Of a stretch of 64,000 nucleotides of DNA, positions 56,413-64,000 are shown in pieces. The notes beneath the pieces are model-generated. The model did no database searches. It was given only the letters and a program-made list of their open reading frames with translations, and had not been told where the DNA came from. Position 1 is the stretch's first letter. Each line of letters opens with the position of its first letter. This stretch comes from Mixophyes australis (lineage: Eukaryota > Chordata > Amphibia > Anura > Limnodynastidae): assembly GCA_036250195.1 (NCBI GenBank), contig JAVHZZ010000003.1, forward strand, positions 33,076,335 to 33,140,334. Direction: 5' to 3'. Made by a program: the position numbers and the translations under genes.

Positions 56413-57779
56413 TGCTACTATGGCATTTGAAGTCATACTATATTCTATTTTTGGAGTAAGGTTTATTACGATGCTTCGTTACTTATTAGTATTATTCCTT
56501 AAAGGTAACATATGTACATAGAGGTCTTCACATTTGCAATGATATATATGAATGGACACATCCATGTAAAAAAAAAATATCAGTCATAATGTTGGTACAT
56601 TCCTACCGATTTGTATGCTGGAACCATTCAAAAAACATTTCCTAATAAGAGTTGAAGAGAGAACACCAGGTGGGGGTTTCAGAGGGTCATGCAAGGGTAC
56701 AACCCAGCATCAGCTTACAAAGTGGCCAAAGCACCATTAATGTTTTTTTTTCTTTTAATTATTTATTATGTGACTTGATAGCTTTCATGTAAGAAATTCA
56801 CCCCAGACTTAAAAGAAATAATTATTTATAAAGTATTTGAACAGTGTCAATTTTTACATTGTTTGAATCTTCATAGAAAGTGTTATATGGGGGAACTGGG
56901 AACATATTGGGCCTTATTGATTAAGGAACATAAATTCTGTTACGTGTCGTATTTTGTGTAAAATTGCTGTGTGCATGCTGAGAAACGGACCATACGCTAT
57001 TGAACATAGGACACTTACGACAGCCTACGGTTTCATGGGCGGATAGGGGAGAGGGTTGGGGCATCAGGTGTAAGTGCTGAGTGATAGTGATAAAGGTCGC
57101 GTATGCATGCTAGAACATGTGTTTGCAATTAGGAACAACTGTAAAAATGTATTTTATGTACAGTAGACATTAATAACATTCTGATATATACATTTCATGG
57201 GGAAAATATGAAAAAAAAACTTTTTTATTATCATTGTTATTAATTACTATATTATTAACAGGTTTTAATGTATTTTTTTTTTATCTGTGAGTTTTGATGG
57301 GATTTCATATTGCATATATGCATACAGCAAGTGCCATATGAGCAGAGAGTACTCGGACGTGCATTTAACTAGAGACATTTATTGAGATCCACTTAATCTT
57401 GAATACAGATTGCAATTTCTGTCCATTTTAAAAACAAAATGCAAATTGCGTTCACTTTGCGTTCCAGGTGTTTGGAAAAGGCTGCTATAGCACAGCAACC
57501 AGTTGCTTTCAGTTTATAACTGCAACAAGACACTTGCTTCGATTTACAGTAGTTTATTTCCTTTTGCACCAGTTTTCATAAATGTTCTCGATAATGTATT
57601 CAGAGATAGTCAACATGGCAGGACTGAGGTTAAGACATCATGCTGAGTGCCTTAAAGTAGAAATGAAGTATTGGAACAGGTGAGGAAAAAAAAGGAGTAT
57701 TTCAATGCAAATTGGCTCATGGGAGGTTCGCTGCGCCCTATCATGGAATGCACACAAATAAGTTTGCTTAATCATTGAT
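56413..57779. other. Unannotated DNA
   Basis: GGGCCTTATTGATTAAGGAA near 56909 may be a MITE end, but its partner was not found. Confidence 0.4.
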
Positions 57780-58090
57780 CCGTATTAGTTTATTTTGTTT
57801 CTTTATATAACTCCATCAAAATTCTGCAGAGCCGTGCAGTGTGGATATAGTGCATAATGCATAAAAATACAGGAAAAAACAGCAAAATACAGACACAAAA
57901 AAAGGCAAAATACCGCACTCTCTGGAAGCATAAAAGCAGTAAGTAAAAAAAAATGGAGCATAATACATAAACCGTAATAGGCAAGGTATACAACATCATA
58001 CGAGAGACATGATACAAGGAGTGGACAAGGTGGGAACGGAAAAGAAGAGACAGAGAGGACCCTGTTCTGAGAGCTTACAATCTATTCTTT
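57780..58090 (-). repeat. LINE-tail-like repeat fragment
   Basis: AGGACCCTGTTCTGAGAGCT followed by TACAATCTA, and an upstream CAGAGCCGTGCAGTGTGGATAT block, recall the 3' UTRs of the L2-type elements (for example GAGGACCCTGCTCATATGAG at 25395). The match is partial. Confidence 0.4.
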
Positions 58091-58599
58091 CTATCCCGTG
58101 ATATGAGCGTTATGGACAAAAATGGGAACTAAATACTAGAAAAATCCTTGTGGATGGAACATGGAGAGCAGATTCTGAGACCAGAACAGCAGCCCAATAA
58201 ATAAGTTAACCTATGGCTGGCTGGCTCAGGCAGATAAAAAGTCATCACCATCCAATCACAGACTAACCTGCAATCTACACTGTATTACACCACTGTGACA
58301 TCCTCATTGTTGGGTGTTTTTGCCTGTACATTAACGTGTCAACAATAACAATGTAAGATAAAATTTGTCGGGTTACGCCAGAGATTAGCATCCCAAAGCA
58401 AAGTAATTCTGGGCTTTCAGACCCACTGCGCATGCGTGATCTGGCATGCTTCCTCAGACAAAGTGGTAAGTTAACTGATTGTGTTGTCCCAGCAATTTCA
58501 TTGGTAAATTGTGGTGGTAGGTGATTTTCTAATGACGCGATAATCGGTAATAAAAACAACAACCTCAAAGCCACGTAATAATATAAAGACCCTAATCTG

Positions 58600-58842
58600 C
58601 TACATCCACTGTATAAGTGTACTGTATCCATTCTGTGACATCATCCAATCACAGACTGACCTGCTACATCCACTGTATGAGTACTGTATCCATTCTGTGA
58701 CATCATCCAATCACAGACTGACCTGCTACATCCACTGTATGAGTACTGTATCCATTCTGAGACATCATCCAATCACAGACTGACCTGCTACATACACTGT
58801 GTGACAGCACTCCGCTCATTCTATGACATTATTAAATCACAG
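58600..58842. repeat. Tandem repeat, unit about 61-64 bp, about four copies
   Basis: The unit contains GACATCATCCAATCACAGAC, TGACCTGCTACATCCACTGT and ATGAGTACTGTATCCATTCT. A diverged extra unit lies at about 58245-58312, separated from the array by 290 bases of other DNA. Confidence 0.88.
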
Positions 58843-60790
58843 ACTTGGTAAGAAAACTGTAACAGCACTGAGAACATTCCGTGCCCAAAGCGCTTGTGCT
58901 GCTCTTATCAGTACCATGGCCTTTGTCCTGAAATCCATTATTGCACAGTCAGATAGGGATCAAAACAAGTTAGGGGCCAGAAGGCAGAGGAGAGCCTCAT
59001 CTCTGCTGTACCTAGGATTGTGCCATTTGGGGCGTGGTTGCTGACATCCTCAGTACCCAACCAGAGTCTATTCTATGCATGCGCAGTGAAGCTTCCCCAT
59101 GCCCTGGCACCTATTCCGGTCCCTGCTCTCGGGATTCGGATGTTAAGGGTGCAGCAGGTGCCTGTGACAAAGGAGAAAAAATTGGCGAGAAAGCTGGGCG
59201 GGAGCCCAGGTAAGCATGGCGCCGCTCTCTCCTGCTTACCGTGTTCCGCTGGCCCCGGGTGTGGTTCTCACCTTGCCATGGGTAACTTGGTAGGGGACCA
59301 TCTAGCAAAGAATAACTCTGCTTAGCAGAACCACAGAAGACTCTTGAGGAAGTCTGCTCTAGAGCAAGTATTTTCTTACCCTGGGAGCAGGGAAAACTTA
59401 ATGGTGAGGAGAAAAGACAGGATTATCCCAAGGTGTAATGGCTCAGGTCTTTTGCCAATTAGATTCATACTGTACTTTTAAAATGTAATAATAATAAGTG
59501 TACATGTTGATATAATTTTCACCTTTCAATAACACCGGCACAATTTACATTCCTCCACTGAATTTAGCATCCACTGTCTCCAGCGAATTACACGTCATGT
59601 GTCACTCCACTAGCACTGCCTTCCATTTCCAGCTGACATTTTCTCGGACTTTACACCTAGCCCAAATTGAAATGGCGGGAGCGCATGGGAAATCACGCTC
59701 TGTCCAGACGAATATAAAAGGTCGTACATAAACAGACGCTTTTCTGTGTCCCTCTCACAGATGCCTTTTCTTCATCCCCACTTCTCTCTCGGCAGACTTT
59801 ACATACAAATGGTGTTGATATAATCACAGCAGAGAAACCGAAACATATGGGCAGAATTCCCACCAAGGATCTTAATAACCATTGTGCATTGCTGACAGTT
59901 TAATAATGTGACAAAGTTCAGCTCGTACAAAGTCCTGAGCACATCGGCCTAACACGGGGCTTTGAAACCACGGTGTTGTGGAATATAAACATTAGACAGA
60001 TGATTGTTCCTGCAGTTTCACCGGCAGGCCCAGTGATAAGGACGCATGCCACCATTAGGATGTTAAATTAAGTGGCACAACCATGAAAAACCTCTGAGGG
60101 AGGACATTTATCTTTATAATCATTGTTTCTAGCAATTTTTAAAACTACGCTCTAAAGTATTTTTGCGGCATTAAATCACACACACATAAACACACACAGC
60201 GGGATGGCTGATAAATCACAGAGACAGGAAGAAATTTGATGCAGCTGTCAGTCCCAGTATTGTGAAAAGTTCAACAGCACAGTGAATGTAACAAAAATAA
60301 GAGTAGAACTCCAATATTCAGTACGAGAGATATTCTACTGCGCAATTGCTCAATGTTAGAAAACAGGGACAAATATTTTAAATATGAACTGTACCTGGAA
60401 GTTAGGTTATAAAATGAAGGTCCTTTTTCAAAAATGTTAAATTTTGCACAAAACAAAAATGTCCCACCAGTTTCAAAAGGCTGTTAAAGCAGACCACCAC
60501 TCTATGGACTACTTTTTATTTATTTAAGTAGCCCCTTCCCAAAGCACAAAAGAAAAAAAAACAAGAGAGCCCTGGAGCCAGATGATATAATGTCACAGCT
60601 TACCAACATAAAATACACAAACAAATAATTAAAATCTGTTGATTGAGTTGCATTAGCTCACATTGGAATATGAATAATCTGCGATCTAGACATTTAATAG
60701 TGGAGCATATGTTCCATGATATCTACAACAGTAGATTCATGCAGAGTAATATATAGAGAGAAATAGAAAGAAAATTAAGAACAACACTGT
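58843..60790. other. Unannotated DNA
   Basis: No gene was recognised. GC content rises at 58970-59300 without a clear CpG island. GAATATAAAAGG at 59709-59720 is TATA-like but I see no linked coding exon. Confidence 0.4.
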
Positions 60791-60799
60791 ATGTAACGA

Positions 60800-61207
60800 T
60801 AGAACACAATGATCATAAATTCAGTGCTCCTCCAATAGATATTTCCATATATTCATTGAAATTGTGAATAAATGACTCCTTGTTAATAAAGTTGTTGATT
60901 CAGCCAGACGGTATAGTAAGCTTTTATAAAGCAGAACCATCAAGAATGGGGGAACAATACACAGCACCCGAGAATGGCAAATACTGTCAATCAGCTTGTG
61001 ATACTTATCCAATGGCGTCTTGTTGTCCTTCTCATTGGGAAACTGGAGAGCACAGTGAATGGTGAGTATAACGATTTTCAAGTCCAAAGAATTGTCTGTA
61101 AACCCTGGATTTATAGATCTCAAAGAGCGGTCCCAGTTCAATTTGAGCAAGATGCAACTATAGCCTGATGCGTTTCTCAGCTATAAATGCTGCTTCATCA
61201 GAGGCCC
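60800..61207 (-). repeat. Region downstream of the hammerhead motif, possible retroelement
   Basis: The minus strand starting at the hammerhead-like motif runs toward 60800 (ending with GGAGGAGCACTGAATTTATG). The minus-strand 109-codon frame here has no family match that I recognise. By analogy with the 29098-29984 insert it may be the body of the same class of element, but boundaries and TSD were not found. Confidence 0.3.
61161..61207 (-). ncRNA. Hammerhead-ribozyme-like motif with near-intact core
   Basis: Read 5' to 3' on the minus strand: GCCT (61202-61205), core CTGATGA (61195-61201), stem II CAGC..loop..GCTG (within 61177-61194), core GAAA (61173-61176), minimal helix III CGCATC (61167-61172) and AGGC (61163-61166). 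GCCT and AGGC pair perfectly as stem I, which is extended by one G-T wobble. CTGANGA and GAAA are the invariant hammerhead cores. The expected GAAACGCGTC reads GAAACGCATC, a CpG to CpA change that breaks one helix III pair. Hammerheads with minimal helix III are known from Penelope-like retroelements and other mobile DNA. Whether it cleaves is unknown. Confidence 0.6.
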
Positions 61208-62408
61208 ACAGCAGTAGACCTGTCCCCTTTTTTAAACCGCTGTTTGTTTTTTGCATTTGCAAACACCAAGATTTTCTAGTAGTCATACCACTGAAATACT
61301 GCTGGAAAATTGGCATTGCACAAAGTGCCACATCACGCATAGCTGTCCCGATTTTTTACATTACAAGATTACAAAATGTAAGATTCATGAAGCTGCCAGA
61401 AAAACAGCCAGATAAAAAGAGTTGGTTGTTAAGAGAAATGAGGTTTGAGCTATCTTGTCTTTAAGATTGTAAAAAAAATAAAGTAAAAAAAAAATCCGCC
61501 AATTTTCAAGCCTAGTGTTACTCAGAGTCGGGCCGGTCCTTGGGTGGGATATACTAATAAAAGATTGGGAGCCTGCACCTAGAACTGCCCTCATTTCTAA
61601 AGTTAAATTAAATTGTGCTTTCATAATTAAATAATGTCCCTCTAAAAGAATAAAAAATAAATGCGCCTATAATAAACACCTGACATCTTCATTGTATGTT
61701 GATTTGAATGGAAAAAGGATTAAAAAAAAACAGACAGGACAAACAAACTGCTCTTGAGGAACATCCGATGTGAATTGCATTAAGGTCCAGCTGTCTGTCT
61801 AGTTAATAGAAACCAGCCAATCAGGAGTGCTCTCTTACCTTGACCAATTAGAGCGCCAGAGGCTGTGAACACTATTCATGATTACTGCACAGAGGCATTT
61901 CCCTTAAAACAAGCTCTCAGAGTGAGACCAGGGCTAACAGTGAAAGTGGCCTGTCAGTGGTTATTCACTCTGCTAGTTCAATCATTTACCACCTTCATTC
62001 CCGAATGTGACCTTCTCTCAAATTTGTTGCAGCTAAATTTGTCTGTAAAGGAAGGGGGGGGTAGAAAATCTGTCACCCCACTTTGTGGACTGGACCAATA
62101 TTCATAAGAATAAAGCCTTATAAAGCACTAGGCACTGACATCCCTAGAATATTTCATAACCAGTATCCATGGGCCATTGCCTATATTCATAATCCTTGTA
62201 GCTACTGAATCTGTGGGTTTCATTATAAGAAATATTTCTTGAGCATAGAGAATGACTCTCCACTGTATGTAGGCAGCAGATAACAATTTCCATTTGATAG
62301 TTGGTGACACCACCCTTTCAGTAGTGAAAGTGATCTATGGCTGGACTCTTGGGTGTTCTAGTTTTTAAGGGCATATCACAACGCCTTACCACAATCATTA
62401 GTGCTCAA
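61208..62408. other. Unannotated DNA
   Basis: No repeat with defined ends or gene was recognised. Confidence 0.4.
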
Positions 62409-62509
62409 AAATTACTAGAGATGAGCGGGCTCGGATTGCGCTAATCCGAGCCCACCCGAACAGTGCGGATCCGACGGCAATTTGTACTGCTGAATAACTC
62501 CAGTCCAGT

Positions 62510-62530
62510 GGAACTATATATAATATTTAA
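62510..62530 (+). promoter_or_regulatory. TATA-like element of the hAT promoter
   Basis: ACTATATATAATATTTAAAG stands about 55-75 bases before the first plausible coding ATG (62584). Position and sequence fit a transposon promoter; no start-site data. Confidence 0.4.
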
Positions 62531-62583
62531 AGCCTTTGCCGGGTGTGTGTGGTTTAGAGGTACGCTCTCTTGTGCTGCATATA

Positions 62584-64000
62584 ATGGAGTACAAAAATTT
62601 GGAGGATAAAGTAGGGAAAGATCAGGAACCACTTCCTCCTAATGCTGAAGCTGCTGCCACTAGTCATGACATAGACGATGAAATGCCATCAACGTCGTCT
62701 GCCAAGGCCGATGCCCAATCTCCTAGTAGAGGGCATGTAAAATCCAAAAAGCCAAAGTTCACTAGAATTAGCAAAAAAAAAAATTAAAATCATCTGAGAA
62801 GCGTAAACTTGCCAATATGCCATTTACGACACGGAGTGGCAAGGAACGGCTTAGGCCCTGGCCCGTGTTCATGACTAGTGGTTCAGCTTCACCCAAGGAT
62901 CTAAGCCCTCCTCCTCCCCACCCCTCTAAAAAATTTGAGAGTTAAGCTGTCATCAACAACACAGCAAACAACTCTTCCAAACAGATGGCATCACAAATCC
63001 CCAAGGCGAGTCCAAGGGTGTTGGTGGTTGCGAAGCCTGACCTTCCCATCACTGTACAGGAAGAGATGGCTCCTTCCACCATTTGCAGCACGCCCCCTGC
63101 ATATGCTGAAAGGATCACCCACAGTGCAGATCCAGATTTGGATAATGAAGGTGTCAATGTTGTACACCAGGAGGAGGATATTGATGTAGCTGGCACTGAA
63201 AAGGAACTTGACGAGGAGGATGCTGATGTGGTTATCTTAAATGAGGCACCGGGGGGGATACAGTTGTTGTACATGGGAGGAAAAAGCCCATCGTCATGCC
63301 TGGGCAGAAGACCAAAAAATCCACCTCTTCAGTCTGGAATTATTTCTATCCCAATCCGGACAACAATTGTATTGCCATATGTACCTTATGTAAAGCTGCA
63401 ATGAACAGGGGTAAGGATCTTGGCCACCTAGGGACATCCTCCCTTATACGTCACCTGAAGAACCTTCATAATTCAGTGTTTAGTTCAGGGACTGTGGCTA
63501 GGACCGTCAGCAGTCCACGGACACCTAAATCCCTTGCTGCCGTTGTATCCACACCAGCAACACACTCCTCGTTAATTTCCTCCTCGATCTCGATTGGAGA
63601 TAGTCCTGCAGACCATGTCACCGGCATGACTGAGTCCTCTTCAATCCGGTATTCTTCTGGAGGATCCTGCAGCGCTACGCCTACTACTGCCGCTGCTGCT
63701 GGTAGTCGGTCATCTTCCCAGAGGGGAAGTCGTAAGACCGGTACGTCTTTCACCAAACAATTGACCGTATAACAGTCGTTTGCCATGAGCACGAAGTACG
63801 ACAGTAATCATCCTATGGCAAAGCGGATAACTGCGTCCTTAACAGCTATGTTGGTGTTAGACGTGCGTCCGGTGTCCGCCATCAGTGGAGTGGGATTTAG
63901 ACAGTTGATGGAGCTATTGTGTCCCCGGTACCAAATCCGGCCGAGATTCCACTTCACTAGGCAGGCGATACCCGGGATGTACAGAGAAGTACGAAAAAGT
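62584..64000 (+). pseudogene. hAT transposase with BED zinc finger, disrupted, partial
   Basis: Three frames follow each other. 62584-62787 encodes an acidic, serine-rich N-terminus ending in a lysine run over an A tract. 62985-63250 is acidic (EEDIDVAGTEKELDEEDADV). From about 63250 the third frame encodes the BED finger: W at SSVWNYF, then C-x2-C (CTLC) and H-x4-H (HLKNLH). A serine-rich linker and an in-frame TAA at 63770-63772 follow. After the stop the same frame stays open to the window end with SFAMSTKYDSNHPMAKRIT and ELLCPRYQI, the start of the hAT catalytic region. The catalytic acids and the C-terminal dimerisation domain would lie beyond the window. Frameshifts and the stop make this copy inactive unless they are sequencing errors. 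Confidence 0.85.

Larger units (their letters stand above)
62417..64000 (+). mobile_element. Autonomous-type hAT transposon, 5' part, runs off the window
   Basis: The left end TAGAGATGAGCGGGCTCGG is followed by the inverted pair CTCGGATTGCG..CTAATCCGAGC, as in other frog hAT ends. The upstream 8 bases AAAATTAC would be one TSD copy; the other lies outside the window. A coding region for a BED-finger transposase starts at about 62584. The left end matches the non-autonomous element at 14846-15570. Confidence 0.85.

Noticed and set aside
60821..61150. 109-codon minus-strand frame as a gene
   Set aside because: No recognisable domain and it lies in a likely repeat downstream of the hammerhead-like motif; kept only as a repeat region.

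Overview
This window looks like intergenic or intronic DNA from a large, repeat-rich anuran (frog) genome. The evidence is the repeat complement: V-SINE-type tRNA-headed SINEs ending in a GATGAT tail, L2/CR1 and Tx1-like L1 LINEs, chromoviral Gypsy LTR elements, Tc1 and hAT DNA transposons, and palindromic MITEs whose ends read GGGGCATATTTACTAAACTG or GGGGTATTCAATTG. I found no host protein-coding gene, rRNA or functional tRNA gene. Nearly all open frames are short chance frames or pieces of decayed transposons. The species cannot be fixed from the sequence.

Layout. 1-8.2 kb: AT-rich DNA with a V-SINE (2.6-3.0 kb), palindromic MITEs and a reversed L2 LINE fragment (5.3-7.0 kb). 8.2-11.1 kb: a C-rich minisatellite, then a 1.94-kb solo LTR swollen by internal ~75-bp repeats, then a GA microsatellite. 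11-15.6 kb: MITEs, a 33-bp minisatellite, foldback DNA and a complete non-autonomous hAT with an 8-bp target-site duplication (TSD). 18.7-22.7 kb: a decayed L1 fragment; a V-SINE split by a 2.4-kb non-autonomous hAT that is mostly one G-rich ~22-bp satellite; and a ~465-bp foldback. 25-28.2 kb: L2, an LTR fragment and a minisatellite-bearing composite repeat. 29-31 kb: a DNA transposon split by an 887-bp insert that starts with a hammerhead-ribozyme-like motif. 33-37 kb: an L2 split by a solo LTR and by a 5'-truncated L1, both with TSDs. 38.2-39.3 kb: a TA-flanked element. 40.6-49.2 kb: one Tc1 element split by a Gypsy element, itself split by a probable LTR insertion, a palindromic MITE and a composite repeat that in turn carries a small hAT. 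49.3-62.4 kb: older repeats and unrecognised DNA. 62.4-64 kb: the 5' part of an autonomous BED-finger hAT running off the window.

The three observations most worth a second look are: (1) hammerhead-like motifs (CTGANGA, stem, GAAACGCGTC) at three loci, the best one on the minus strand at 61.16-61.21 kb; (2) the composite repeat at 27.3-28.2 kb that recurs at 45.4-46.5 kb in circularly permuted order, flanked by a ~122-bp duplication of the Gypsy reverse-transcriptase gene; (3) the multi-level nest at 40.6-49.2 kb, whose order of insertion can be read from TSDs.
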